Below, piece by piece: positions 46,713-55,870 of a DNA stretch of 64,000 bases. The DNA comes from Bordetella sp. 02P26C-1. GTDB taxonomy: Bacteria; Pseudomonadota; Gammaproteobacteria; Burkholderiales; Burkholderiaceae_B. The notes below the pieces were generated by a model. The model did no database searches and was not told the DNA's origin. It saw only the letters and a program-made list of their open reading frames with translations. Both the position numbers and the translations under genes were made by a program. The DNA lies in NCBI RefSeq assembly GCF_009763255.1, contig NZ_WSJB01000001.1, positions 62,001 to 126,000 on the forward strand. The letters run 5' to 3'. Numbering within the stretch: position 1 is the first letter of the stretch; every line of letters begins with the position of its first letter.

Positions 46713-47634
46713 CTTCGATGTGGTCGGGTTGGGCGAGGCGCTAATCGAATTCAACCAGACTGACCCGGCCGCGCCGGTTTATCGGCAGGGCATAGGCGGC
46801 GATACCTCTAACGCCATCATCGCGGCGGCCCGGGCCGGGGCGCGTACGGCGTACCTTAGCCGTTATGGCGGGTTGGATGAATTCGGCGAGCTACTACTCG
46901 GTCTATGGCGCGCGGAAGGCGTCGATGTATCCGGTGTGCTGCGCGACGACGAGGCGAATAACGGCCTGTATTTTGTGCAGCACACGCCGTCCGGTCATCA
47001 GTTCAGTTATGTGCGTAGCCATTCCGCCGCTGCACGCATGCAGCCCGCGGACCTGGACCATGGCATCGTTGAGCGATCACGTTATCTACATGTGTCGGGC
47101 ATCAGCCTGGCCATCAGCACGACGGCCTGCGATACCGTATTCGCCGCCATGACTCGCGCGCGTGCGGCGGGGACGCAGGTCTGTCTGGATGCCAATCTGC
47201 GCCTGCGGCTATGGCCTGTCTCGCGCGCTCGCGCGATCTTGCGCGAGGCCATTTCGCAGTGCGATCTGTTTTTGCCCGGCGTCGATGATATGCGTTCGCT
47301 GACGGGGTTGGACGATCCGCAAGCGATTCTCGACTGGGTGAGGGCACTCAACCCCGACGCCATCGTTGTACTGAAGGCGGGCAGCAAAGGCGTGATCGTG
47401 GACGATAAGGTTTCGCGTACGCACGTGCCGCCGTGCCGGGTACAAGCGGTGGATGCGACTGGCGCAGGCGATTGCTTCGCCGGAAATCTGCTCGCCCGGC
47501 TTTGCGCGGGCGAGGACTGGTTGAGTGCGTGCCGCTATGCCAACGCCGCGGCCGCACTGTCGACCACAGGCTACGGCGCCGTCGCGCCGCTGCCGCGCCC
47601 TGACGCGGTCAGGGCGTTGCTGCAAGGCGTCTAG
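46696..47634 (+). CDS. 2-keto-3-deoxygluconate kinase-like PfkB sugar kinase
   Basis: A 312-residue PfkB-family kinase with the family signature 1 region near GGDTSNAIIAAARAG and signature 2 as DATGAGDCFAGN (the GAGD Asp is the catalytic base). With the aldolase gene, which it overlaps by 17 bases, it makes the lower Entner-Doudoroff steps: KDG to KDPG to pyruvate plus triose phosphate. KDGal kinase (DgoK-type function) is a possible alternative. Its stop codon and the purU stop codon on the other strand share the same CTAG. Confidence 0.88.
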   Translation: MASRRDFDVVGLGEALIEFNQTDPAAPVYRQGIGGDTSNAIIAAARAGARTAYLSRYGGLDEFGELLLGLWRAEGVDVSGVLRDDEANNGLYFVQHTPSGHQFSYVRSHSAAARMQPADLDHGIVERSRYLHVSGISLAISTTACDTVFAAMTRARAAGTQVCLDANLRLRLWPVSRARAILREAISQCDLFLPGVDDMRSLTGLDDPQAILDWVRALNPDAIVVLKAGSKGVIVDDKVSRTHVPPCRVQAVDATGAGDCFAGNLLARLCAGEDWLSACRYANAAAALSTTGYGAVAPLPRPDAVRALLQGV

Positions 47635-48485
47635 CGGAACACCACCGTCTTGTTGCGATTGAGCAAGATACGGTGTTCGACATGGCTGCGCACCGCGCGC
47701 GCCAGCACCAGCGATTCCACATCGCTGCCCACTTGCGTCAGATCCTGAGCCGTCATCGTGTGATCCACGCGCTCGATGTCCTGCTCAATGATCGGGCCTT
47801 CATCCAGATCCGAGGTGACATAGTGCGCCGTGGCGCCAATGATCTTCACGCCCCGCGCGTGCGCCTGATGATAGGGGCGCGCGCCCTTGAAGCTCGGCAA
47901 GAAACTGTGGTGAATATTGATCGCGCGGCCGTTTAGCGCCTCGCACATTTGCGCCGACAGGATCTGCATATAACGCGCCAGCACCACAAGATCGATCTTC
48001 TCGGACGCAACCAGACGCAGGATTTGTTGTTCCTGTTCCGCCTTGGTTTCCGGCGTCACGGGCAGATGGTGGAACGGGATGCCATACGACGCCGCCAGCC
48101 CCGCGAAATCATTATGGTTGGACACAATCGCCGCGATCTCGGCGTGCAACTGTCCGCTGCTCACGCGGAACAGCAGGTCGTTCAGACAATGGCCTTGCTT
48201 GCTGACCATGATCAACAACCGCGGTTTACGGCGCGCATCATGGATCTGCCAGTCCATGCCATAGCCCTCGGCCATCGCCGTAAAGCGCGTACGCAGTTCG
48301 TCCGCGCTGATCGCCTCCGGCAAATTGAAGTGCACGCGTAGGAAGAACCGACCGGTTTCATCGTCGCCGAATTGCTGCGAATCCAGGATGTTGCAGCCCA
48401 GCTCGAACAGCAGGCCGCTTACGCGGTACACGATGCCCGTACGGTCGGGGCAGGACAGGGTCAGAATATGATCGTTTTGCGGCAT
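47631..48485 (-). CDS. purU: Formyltetrahydrofolate deformylase
   Basis: PurU hydrolyses 10-formyl-THF to formate and THF, balancing one-carbon units and supplying formate. The 284-residue protein has an N-terminal ACT domain (DHILTLSCPDRTGIVYRVSG, about residues 4-80) and a C-terminal formyltransferase-fold domain with HHSFLPSFKGARPYHQA and the SDLDEGPII catalytic Asp segment. It lies 18 bases downstream of the LhgO-like gene on the same strand. Confidence 0.96.
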   Translation of the reverse strand: MPQNDHILTLSCPDRTGIVYRVSGLLFELGCNILDSQQFGDDETGRFFLRVHFNLPEAISADELRTRFTAMAEGYGMDWQIHDARRKPRLLIMVSKQGHCLNDLLFRVSSGQLHAEIAAIVSNHNDFAGLAASYGIPFHHLPVTPETKAEQEQQILRLVASEKIDLVVLARYMQILSAQMCEALNGRAINIHHSFLPSFKGARPYHQAHARGVKIIGATAHYVTSDLDEGPIIEQDIERVDHTMTAQDLTQVGSDVESLVLARAVRSHVEHRILLNRNKTVVFR

Positions 48486-48503
48486 GATCGAATAAAAAAT
48501 AGC

Positions 48504-49613
48504 TTAAGGCGTCAGGCGAGCCAGCGTTTCGTCGGCAATCGCCAGGCTGGCGGTCAGTCCGGGCGATTCGATGCCGAACAGATTGACCAGGCCAGCGACG
48601 CCATGCACGGCGGGGCCGGCGATGACGAAATCGGCCGCCGGTTCATTGGGGCCGGAGATTTTGGGACGGATGCCAGTATAGCCAGGGGCCAGCGCGCCAT
48701 CGGGCAGCGCGGGCCAGTAGGTACGCACCGCGTCGTAGAACACGTCCGCGCGGCTGGGCTCCAGCGTGTAGTCTTCCTCGGGGATCCACTCGGTATCGGG
48801 TCCGAATTTCGCCTGCCCGCCCAGATCCAGCGTCAGATGCACGCCCAGGCCCGCATGGTTCGGCACGGGATAAATCAGATGCGAGAACGGGGCTCTACCG
48901 CTCAGCGTGAAATAGCTGCCCTTGCACAGATATTCGTTCGGAATGCTGGACTCCGGCAGACCGGCAATACGGCGCGCTAACGTGGGCGCGTGAATGCCCG
49001 ACGCATTGATCAACACATTGCACGACAGGCTCATCGCCTCGTCACCGCCGAACTCCACCTCGAATCCGCCCTCGGGCCGCACACGCGCCGAGAGCATCGG
49101 GGTAAAGAATACGCACTGCGCGCCGGCATTTTCGGCATCGCCTTGATACGCCAGCATCAGCCCATGGCTATCGACGATGCCCGTCGATGGCGACAGCAGC
49201 GCGGCCGTGCAACGCAGTGCAGGCTCCATCGCCATGGCTTCCTCGGCCGAGAGCTTGCGCATATCGTCCACGCCGTTCGCGCGCGCGCGCTCGGCGATAC
49301 CATCGAGCAAGCGCGCTTCATCCTCGGTGGTCGCGACGATCAGCTTGCCCATTCGCTGGTACGGCACCCCGCGCGCTTCGCAATAGTCATACAGCATGTG
49401 CTTGCCACGCACGCACAGCTGCGCCTTCAGGCTGCCAGCCGGATAATAAATCCCGGCATGGATGACCTCTGAATTGCGCGAGCTGGTGCCGGTGCCGATG
49501 CCCTCGGTGGCTTCCGCGACCAAGACTTCACGGCCTTGCAGGGCCAACGCGCGCGCCACGGCCAGGCCTACCACGCCCGCGCCGACCACGATGCAGTCGA
49601 TATCAGTACTCAT
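48504..49613 (-). CDS. FAD-dependent oxidoreductase, L-2-hydroxyglutarate dehydrogenase (LhgO)-like
   Basis: A 369-residue DAO-fold flavoprotein with the FAD motif [16 protein letters not shown] at about residues 9-24 and the downstream [19 protein letters not shown] segment, where the His is a likely flavin attachment or active-site residue. The closest remembered family is L-2-hydroxyglutarate oxidase LhgO. It lies between the flavin reductase gene and purU. Other 2-hydroxy or amino acid substrates cannot be excluded. Confidence 0.85.
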   Translation of the reverse strand: MSTDIDCIVVGAGVVGLAVARALALQGREVLVAEATEGIGTGTSSRNSEVIHAGIYYPAGSLKAQLCVRGKHMLYDYCEARGVPYQRMGKLIVATTEDEARLLDGIAERARANGVDDMRKLSAEEAMAMEPALRCTAALLSPSTGIVDSHGLMLAYQGDAENAGAQCVFFTPMLSARVRPEGGFEVEFGGDEAMSLSCNVLINASGIHAPTLARRIAGLPESSIPNEYLCKGSYFTLSGRAPFSHLIYPVPNHAGLGVHLTLDLGGQAKFGPDTEWIPEEDYTLEPSRADVFYDAVRTYWPALPDGALAPGYTGIRPKISGPNEPAADFVIAGPAVHGVAGLVNLFGIESPGLTASLAIADETLARLTP

Positions 49614-49626
49614 ATTCGGCTCGAAA

Positions 49627-50139
49627 TCAGGAAGAATGCTTGGAGGCCGGCGTCAGATCGAAGCCGCCGGCATGGAAAACTAAGGGCGCCTCGGCCGAGT
49701 GGCCGCAACGCTCGACCTCGCCCACCATGATGATGTGATCGCCCTCGACATAACGGCTGTGGTTGCGACACTCGAACCACGCGGCGCACTGCTCGTCGAG
49801 CATGGGCGTGCCGCCGGGAGCCGCGCGATGCGGCACGGTGGCGAATCGTTCGCGCGAATTGCCCGTGGCGAAATGCCGGGCCAGCGCGATTTGTTCGGCC
49901 GACAACACGTTGACCACATAGCGTTCGCACTGCTCGAATACCTCGCGCGAGCTGGAGGTGAGCGACAAACTCCACAGCACCAGCGGCGGTTGCAGCGACA
50001 CGGAATTGAACGAGCTGACCGTCATGCCGATGGGTGTACCGTCGGCGGCGGTGGTCGTCAAAACGGTGACGCCGGTGGCAAACCGGCCGAGTGCGGTGCG
50101 GAAAAAGCGCGCGTCGAAAGGGGAGTCAATATCGGGCAT
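49627..50139 (-). CDS. Flavin reductase-like FMN-binding protein
   Basis: A 170-residue protein of the flavin reductase family (split-barrel fold) with [18 protein letters not shown] at the N terminus and [20 protein letters not shown], the flavin-binding segment. Members reduce FMN/FAD for two-component monooxygenases. No monooxygenase gene is next to it; its neighbours are pdxH upstream (59-base gap) and the LhgO-like gene downstream (13 bases). Confidence 0.9.
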   Translation of the reverse strand: MPDIDSPFDARFFRTALGRFATGVTVLTTTAADGTPIGMTVSSFNSVSLQPPLVLWSLSLTSSSREVFEQCERYVVNVLSAEQIALARHFATGNSRERFATVPHRAAPGGTPMLDEQCAAWFECRNHSRYVEGDHIIMVGEVERCGHSAEAPLVFHAGGFDLTPASKHSS

Positions 50140-50198
50140 GCAGCGGTTGAGTGGCGTGGCGACGTCACTCAGGGCGTAGGATTAAAGGTTAGGCGCGC

Positions 50199-50831
50199 TT
50201 ACGGCGAAAGTCGGTCGCGGACCCAGCCGCCTTGCCCGTCGGGCAGATAGCGCAGGCGGTCATGCAGGCGCGACGGGCGGCCTTGCCAGAATTCAAAGGC
50301 GTGCGGCACCAGGCGATAGCCGCCCCAGTGTGGCGGTCTCGGCGGTTCGTTGCCATACCGCTCGCGAAACGCCAGCTCGCGTGCCTCGAGTTCGGCGCGC
50401 GTGATGGGCTTGCTTTGCTCGGATGCCCAGGCGCCCAGACGCGATCCCAACGGCCGGCTGTGGAAATAGGCGTCGGATTCCTCCGGCGACACTTTTTCGA
50501 TCACGCCTTCGATGCGCACTTGACGCTCCAGCGCCTGCCAGAAAAACAGCAACGCCGCGCGAGGATTGCTTTTCAGATCCTGACCCTTACGCGAGTCGTA
50601 GTTCGTGAAAAACGTGAAGCCCTTTTCGTCAAAGCCCTTGATCAGCACCGTGCGCGCCGACGGCTGGCCGTTGGCATCCACCGTGGCCAGTGTCATCGCG
50701 TTGGGTTCAGGCACCTTGGCCGTGAGCGCTTCCTCGAACCACTGGGTGAACTGCGCAAGCGGAGACGCCGAGGCGGTCTCTTCGAGCAGCACATTTTTTT
50801 CGTAACTTTGGCGCAGATCAGAAACAGACAT
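50199..50831 (-). CDS. pdxH: Pyridoxamine 5'-phosphate oxidase
   Basis: PdxH oxidises pyridoxine or pyridoxamine 5'-phosphate to pyridoxal 5'-phosphate with FMN. The 210-residue form from the ATG at 50831 ([11 protein letters not shown]) has family length; a frame open to 51023 overlaps chaC and lacks similarity. Signatures: [20 protein letters not shown], the FMN-binding [13 protein letters not shown] and the C-terminal [14 protein letters not shown](L)RY substrate site. Confidence 0.96.
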   Translation of the reverse strand: MSVSDLRQSYEKNVLLEETASASPLAQFTQWFEEALTAKVPEPNAMTLATVDANGQPSARTVLIKGFDEKGFTFFTNYDSRKGQDLKSNPRAALLFFWQALERQVRIEGVIEKVSPEESDAYFHSRPLGSRLGAWASEQSKPITRAELEARELAFRERYGNEPPRPPHWGGYRLVPHAFEFWQGRPSRLHDRLRYLPDGQGGWVRDRLSP

Positions 50832-50895
50832 GGGGGACATCCTGGCGCAACAAAAATCGGATAACCCCGAGTTTACCGCCTTCCCCCGATCCGAT

Positions 50896-51549
50896 TCAGT
50901 TCTCGGGCAAGGGATCCACCGGCTCTTGCAGGCGGCGGGCGATATGTTCCAGGCGGGCGTCGCGGATACCTGCCGCCCGCAGGGCCTGCGCGGTTTGAAT
51001 GACATACTCCGTGCAAGGGCCACGCGAGCCCGTGGCGCGGCGGATGATCGCCAGCAGCTCCGGTTCCGGCAGCGCCCGGATGTAGGCGGGGTTGTCGCGG
51101 TTCATGATGAAAACGAGCGCGCGCACTGTCCCCTGATCGGTCGCGCAATTGACCCAGCGCGGCAGATAAGCGCCCGTGGACATTTCCCGATCCCATAATG
51201 CCGGGAAATAGTCGGGTACCGCCTGGCCCGACAGCCGGTACACCATGCCGCGGCACGAGCCTCCACGATCCAGACCGAATACCAGCCCCGGACATTCCGG
51301 CGTGCCGCGGTTCACCCGCGACCACAGGCACAACGCGCGGTGATGTCCATGCAGGGTCGCCAGTCGCCGTTCCTGGTATTCGAAATCGGGCCGCCAGATC
51401 AGCGACCCATACGCATACACCCAGACGTCTTCGCCTTCGCGCCAGTGACGCAGCGCCTCTTCAAGTGAGGCGCGGCGTTCCTCGGGAGTCCAAAGGCGGA
51501 ACGGAATCGAGTGGGCGTTCAAGGCGGGGGTCGAAGTCGACGAATTCAC
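50896..51549 (-). CDS. chaC: Glutathione-specific gamma-glutamylcyclotransferase ChaC
   Basis: ChaC splits cytosolic glutathione into 5-oxoproline and Cys-Gly. The 217-residue protein has the substrate loop YGSLIW at residues 47-52 and a Glu in [11 protein letters not shown] near 122 that may be the catalytic acid. Its start overlaps the MFS gene stop by four bases (ATGA). With the periplasmic GGT at 34 kb, the window encodes two glutathione-degrading activities in different compartments. Confidence 0.92.
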   Translation of the reverse strand: MNSSTSTPALNAHSIPFRLWTPEERRASLEEALRHWREGEDVWVYAYGSLIWRPDFEYQERRLATLHGHHRALCLWSRVNRGTPECPGLVFGLDRGGSCRGMVYRLSGQAVPDYFPALWDREMSTGAYLPRWVNCATDQGTVRALVFIMNRDNPAYIRALPEPELLAIIRRATGSRGPCTEYVIQTAQALRAAGIRDARLEHIARRLQEPVDPLPEN

Positions 51550-52784
51550 GGCGAAGGAGGTTCAGCGTCTTGCGGAGGATTACGGTTTGCCCAGCCTCCC
51601 ACGCTCAGCGCGGTGGCGTAGGCCCAAAACAGGGGCGCAATGCCCACGATTGCACCCAACGCGCCAAAAGCCAGCGGCAGCGAGACCTGAGAAGCATTGA
51701 TCAGCGCGAGCCGTAATCCGACAGCCTCGGCGGCGCGGCCATGCGGCGTGTGTTGGTGCAAGAGCGACAGCATACTCGGTTGGCACGATCCCAGCGCGAG
51801 CCCCAGCACAAAAGAGAGCGGCATCAGGACAGTCAGGCTGCTGAACCAGGGGTAAAGCAAGAACACCAATACGGCGATCACCGTAGAGACCCGCACCAGC
51901 GTCCAGGACGTCACCCGTTTTTGGATAACCGGCAATGCCAGCCGTATCAAAAAAGTCCCCAGCGCAAAAGTCGCCAGAATGGTCCCGATCGTGGTGGCGG
52001 ACAGGCCGATGGCCACACCGTACAGCGGCACTACAAACAGGTGCGTATCCCAGGCGCCCGACAGAATGGTGTTCACCATCAGCACGCGCCGCAAGGGCGG
52101 CAGCTTCAACAGCTCGGTAGCGCGTGGACGCATCACCTGACGGGCGGCCGGTTCCATGGCGGTATCGACGGCCCGCAGGGCAGGCTGCAGCCGACGCAGA
52201 CCTGCCAGTGCCAGTAGCGGCCCCAAGGTCAATATGCCAAAGGCCATCCGCGAACCCACGTGATCGATGGCCAGACCCGCAATCAGGGGTCCGCTAAAGC
52301 CAGAGGCGGCCAGAGTCAGCGATAGCCACGAGAAATTGCGTAACCGACGCGTGGGCTCGGCATGACCGAGCACGTCCTGCGTCGCCACTTGGTGCAGCAT
52401 GAAGCCAATACCGATGCCAAAAGCCGCAAATAACAGCGCCAGCTCGTCATGCACGAGGAACGGGATCACAGTGCCGATCACCACGAGGGCGTTGCCAAGA
52501 TTGAGCGGGCGGCGCACGCCAATCCGATCGATCCATTGGCCGGCGCGCACCGACATTAGCATGGGGATAACGGCAAATAACGCCACCAGCCCCCCGACGA
52601 TAAATGTCGATAGGCCCAGTTGTAGCGCCGTCAGCGACACCGTTATGCGCCCGCCCGTCAGTGCGACATGGTTCAACATAGCGACCAGGCACAACATCCC
52701 CGCTCCGGTAAATTCCGTCGCGGGCGCGGTAGAGGAGGGGGAAGGGGCGTTGGTAGACACTGATACGGCGTTAACTTCTGTCAT
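51546..52784 (-). CDS. MFS transporter
   Basis: A roughly 412-residue major facilitator protein with 12 hydrophobic segments; the A-motif between helices 2 and 3 is degenerate, GQWIDRIGVRRP. The first 30 residues are Ser/Thr/Ala-rich and cytoplasmic. The start is uncertain among ATG codons at 52784, 52793 and 52841. The stop overlaps the chaC start, so the two are probably co-translated. The substrate is unknown; it could be an exporter. Confidence 0.85.
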   Translation of the reverse strand: MTEVNAVSVSTNAPSPSSTAPATEFTGAGMLCLVAMLNHVALTGGRITVSLTALQLGLSTFIVGGLVALFAVIPMLMSVRAGQWIDRIGVRRPLNLGNALVVIGTVIPFLVHDELALLFAAFGIGIGFMLHQVATQDVLGHAEPTRRLRNFSWLSLTLAASGFSGPLIAGLAIDHVGSRMAFGILTLGPLLALAGLRRLQPALRAVDTAMEPAARQVMRPRATELLKLPPLRRVLMVNTILSGAWDTHLFVVPLYGVAIGLSATTIGTILATFALGTFLIRLALPVIQKRVTSWTLVRVSTVIAVLVFLLYPWFSSLTVLMPLSFVLGLALGSCQPSMLSLLHQHTPHGRAAEAVGLRLALINASQVSLPLAFGALGAIVGIAPLFWAYATALSVGGWANRNPPQDAEPPSP

Positions 52785-52996
52785 TCTGACCATATGTACG
52801 GTTAATGTCGAGCCACCTGCCGCGTTTATGTCCTGCACCATCCGTGTAATAACGTAGGTTGTAACGCGCGGGATCGACGTAGCTAGGCACAGATCGTTGA
52901 TAGATCACAGAAGTTAGAGGGTTCACCAGTGATATGCGCGATGACGCTCGTGTCGTGCGCTGTGTATTAATTGCAACGCCGTGGGAAAATACCGGC

Positions 52997-53845
52997 ATGG
53001 AATCTTCAACTTCATTCGACGTCGCGGATCTCGAACGGCGTTTTGGCGGTCTCGCGCGGCTATATGGTCCCGAGGCGCCCACGCGCCTGCAACAGGCGCA
53101 TGTCGCCGTGGCGGGGCTGGGTGGTGTCGGGTCCTGGGCGGCCGAGGCCCTGGCGCGCTGTGGCGTGGGGGCCTTGACGCTGATCGATCTGGACAATATC
53201 GCCGAGTCCAACATCAACCGGCAGATACACGCATTAAGTTCGACCATCGGGCAAGCCAAGGTCGACGCCCTGGCCGCGCGAATCCGCGAGATCAATCCGA
53301 CCTGCGCCGTGACCCGGGTGGAGGATTTTGTCGAGCCTGGCAATATCAGACAGATCCTGGCCCAGCCGTATTCCGTCCTGGCCGACTGCACGGATCAGGC
53401 GGCCGCGAAAATCGCCATGGTTTTGCATGCGCGTGAGCAACGTATGCCGATGCTGCTGTGTGGCGGAGCCGGAGGCAAAACCGATCCCTTGGCCTTGCGA
53501 GCGGGTGATCTGTCGCAGGCGACGAATGACGCCTTGCTAGCCAAACTGCGTAATCAGCTGCGCCGTCAGCATGGATTCCCCAAGGCGAGCGACGCACGCG
53601 GCAAAGCGCTTAAACGCGTGCCTCGCATGGGCGTGCGCGCGCTGTGGTTCGATCAGCCGGCGATTTTGCCCGCCGCCTGGACTCGCGCCGCCGAGATCAC
53701 CGATGACGTGGGGGCGGCCGGACAGTCGCCGGCGCCTCAGGGCTTGTCCTGCGCGGGCTACGGCTCGGTCGTCACCGTGACGGCGGTGATGGGCATGGCG
53801 GTCGCCAATGAAGTCCTGCGTATTGTGCTGAGTGGGAAGGCGTAG
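52997..53845 (+). CDS. tcdA: tRNA threonylcarbamoyladenosine dehydratase
   Basis: TcdA (CsdL) cyclises t6A37 to ct6A using ATP. The 282-residue E1-like protein has the nucleotide-binding GLGGVGSWAAEALARCG (40-56), LIDLDNIAESNINRQIHA, and CAGYGSVVTVTAVMG near the C terminus. I chose the ATG at 52997 since it gives the usual RFGGLARLYG start at about residue 15; the frame is open upstream without similarity. The same window encodes TsaE, which helps make the t6A substrate. Confidence 0.94.
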   Translation: MESSTSFDVADLERRFGGLARLYGPEAPTRLQQAHVAVAGLGGVGSWAAEALARCGVGALTLIDLDNIAESNINRQIHALSSTIGQAKVDALAARIREINPTCAVTRVEDFVEPGNIRQILAQPYSVLADCTDQAAAKIAMVLHAREQRMPMLLCGGAGGKTDPLALRAGDLSQATNDALLAKLRNQLRRQHGFPKASDARGKALKRVPRMGVRALWFDQPAILPAAWTRAAEITDDVGAAGQSPAPQGLSCAGYGSVVTVTAVMGMAVANEVLRIVLSGKA

Positions 53846-53929
53846 GCGGCTTGAAACCTAGGCCGCAACACTGGGGCCCATCCTCCACGACGCTTGCAGG
53901 AAAGACCAAACCCACCCCTTGCACCCGGT

Positions 53930-54565
53930 CTAACCCGCGCGCCAAGAGACATCCAGCCATCCGCGCAATGCGTTAGAGATGCGTATGCCATCCGCGCTGT
54001 GCAGGTCTTCCATCGTCAACGTCCGTTCGTGGACCTGCTCGCGCTCGATCAATTCCGCGCGCTGTACCCCCGGCAAGCATCCCACGCTAACAGGCGGTGT
54101 GTACCAGACCCCACGCAGCAGCAAGTACACATTGCTGCGGCTGCCCTCGCAGAGTTCGCCGCGCGCGTTCAGATACAGCAGGTCGAAGACATCGGGATGT
54201 CTTTCCAGCCAGCTGGCCGCTTGCGCGTACCAGGGACGGTAAGTCGTCTTGAAACGCAACAAGGGTTCATCGGCATCCAGCACAGTATCGGACAGCATCA
54301 CGTGCTGAGCGCCCAACAAGGGCGGCAGCGGTGCCGCCTGGATCGTGCGTTTGCCGCTACGATCCAGCAGCAGGCGCAACCGATGCACACCCGTGGTGCC
54401 CAGCATCGAAATCGCTTCGTAGGCATCGCGCTCCAGATCGGGGACGCCGGGCCACACAAAGCCCAAGGCCGTGCAGCTGGCCTGCAAGCGGGCAAGATGG
54501 CGCGACAACAGCGGGATGGAGCCGTCGGCTTGCACGCGCATGGTTTCGATCAGCTCTGGCGACAT
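53930..54565 (-). CDS. pabC: Class IV aminotransferase, probable aminodeoxychorismate lyase
   Basis: A 211-residue PLP fold-type IV protein, shorter than E. coli PabC (about 270). The Lys in FKTTYRPWY is the likely PLP lysine, and LLYLNARGELCEGSRSNVYLL is the conserved glutamate/serine segment. It lies 57 bases downstream of pabB on the same strand, so it should release pyruvate from aminodeoxychorismate to make p-aminobenzoate. The short N-terminal part suggests a compact PabC as is often found next to or fused with PabB. Confidence 0.88.
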   Translation of the reverse strand: MSPELIETMRVQADGSIPLLSRHLARLQASCTALGFVWPGVPDLERDAYEAISMLGTTGVHRLRLLLDRSGKRTIQAAPLPPLLGAQHVMLSDTVLDADEPLLRFKTTYRPWYAQAASWLERHPDVFDLLYLNARGELCEGSRSNVYLLLRGVWYTPPVSVGCLPGVQRAELIEREQVHERTLTMEDLHSADGIRISNALRGWLDVSWRAG

Positions 54566-54622
54566 GGGAATTCTCCGTGGGCGAGGGGGAGGAACGCTGG
54601 CAGTGCCGTGGTACGGCCACGC

Positions 54623-55864
54623 CTACAGCGGGCCGTTGGCGCGCTCGAGGTCGGCCATAGCGCCCGAGCTTTCGGCGTTCATGCCATCTCGCAAGATGCG
54701 CGCTTTCCACAGGCATTCCTGCCACTCTAGTTCAGGATCCGAATCGTACACAATGCCACCGCCCACGCTGTAAACGCCGTGGCCAGAGGCATCCACGACC
54801 AGCGTGCGGATCGCGACGTTCAAGGAAAAATCGCCATCGGGCGCCAGCCAGCCAATCGCCCCACAATACAGGCCGCGCGGCGCGATCTCCATCTGGCGGA
54901 TTCGCCGCATGGCCGCCACTTTGGGCGCGCCGGTGATGGATCCGCAAGGAAACAGTGCTTGCAGGATCTGCCCGAAGGTGGCGTCCGGGACATCGGCTGT
55001 CACCGTGGACGTCATGGTCCACACGGTCGGATAGGCTTCCAACGTAAAGAGCGCGGGCACCCGCACCGATCCGGGACGCGCGAGGCGACCCAGATCGTTG
55101 CGCAACAGATCCACGATCATCAGGTTTTCCGACCGATTCTTGACGCTGGCCACCAGCGTCTGACATAGCCGCGTGTCTTCGGCCGGATCGGAATGGCGGG
55201 GCGCCGTGCCTTTCATGGGCCGCACGGTCAGCTGGCTGCCTTCTCGGCGTACGAATAGCTCGGGGGAAAACGACAACACCTTGCGGTCGCCGTCTTCGAT
55301 ATAGGCGGCATGGGCCACGGGGTGGCGCGCGGCGATGCGTTGATAAACGTGCCGGGCATCGCCCTGGATTTGGACATCCAAGGGTTGGGTGAAATTGACC
55401 TGATAAAGCTCGCCCGCCGCGATCAGTTCGCGGATGGTCGTGATGTGACGCAGGTAATCGGAGCGCGCCATGCGTGGCGTGATCCCGCTGATGTATCCGG
55501 CAGTGGGAAGGCCGTGATCCGGGCTCAGGTCGCCTCGCCCTGAGGCGGACGGCGGCTGCGCGGCGGACCACGGTGCCTCGATTACCATGTGATCGAACAC
55601 CAGCGCAGTCAAGCGCGACGCCCCGTTGTTCTCCTCGCGCGTGGCGGGCCCGCCTGTGGGCGGGGCCAGCGTGGTTTCGGGCGCGAGCCATTCTCCCAAC
55701 TCATAGTCGAGCAACAGCGCAACCCAGTTCCCCGCGCGGCGGGCGCGCTCAATGGCCTCCAGCGCGCCCGGCAGCGCTGCCGCATCGCGAACCTCGATAC
55801 GCTCGCGCAGCCCCTGTAGTACGCGTGCCCGACCGGTCACGCGATCTTCAAAACGACAGTGCAT
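54623..55864 (-). CDS. pabB: Aminodeoxychorismate synthase component I
   Basis: PabB aminates chorismate to 4-amino-4-deoxychorismate for folate synthesis. The 413-residue protein has the chorismate-binding core: MKGTAPRHSDPAEDTRLCQT, NRSENLMIVDLLRNDLGRLA and PCGSITGAPKVAAMRRI. The N-terminal part is short (about 130 residues), as in compact PabB proteins. Its start lies only 6 bases after the uvrA stop codon, so uvrA-pabB-pabC looks like one transcript. Confidence 0.94.
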   Translation of the reverse strand: MHCRFEDRVTGRARVLQGLRERIEVRDAAALPGALEAIERARRAGNWVALLLDYELGEWLAPETTLAPPTGGPATREENNGASRLTALVFDHMVIEAPWSAAQPPSASGRGDLSPDHGLPTAGYISGITPRMARSDYLRHITTIRELIAAGELYQVNFTQPLDVQIQGDARHVYQRIAARHPVAHAAYIEDGDRKVLSFSPELFVRREGSQLTVRPMKGTAPRHSDPAEDTRLCQTLVASVKNRSENLMIVDLLRNDLGRLARPGSVRVPALFTLEAYPTVWTMTSTVTADVPDATFGQILQALFPCGSITGAPKVAAMRRIRQMEIAPRGLYCGAIGWLAPDGDFSLNVAIRTLVVDASGHGVYSVGGGIVYDSDPELEWQECLWKARILRDGMNAESSGAMADLERANGPL

Positions 55865-55870
55865 GATGCT

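Noticed and set aside
52771-53391. 206-codon open frame on the minus strand
   Set aside because: It overlaps the tcdA start region in antisense and the MFS start; no family features.
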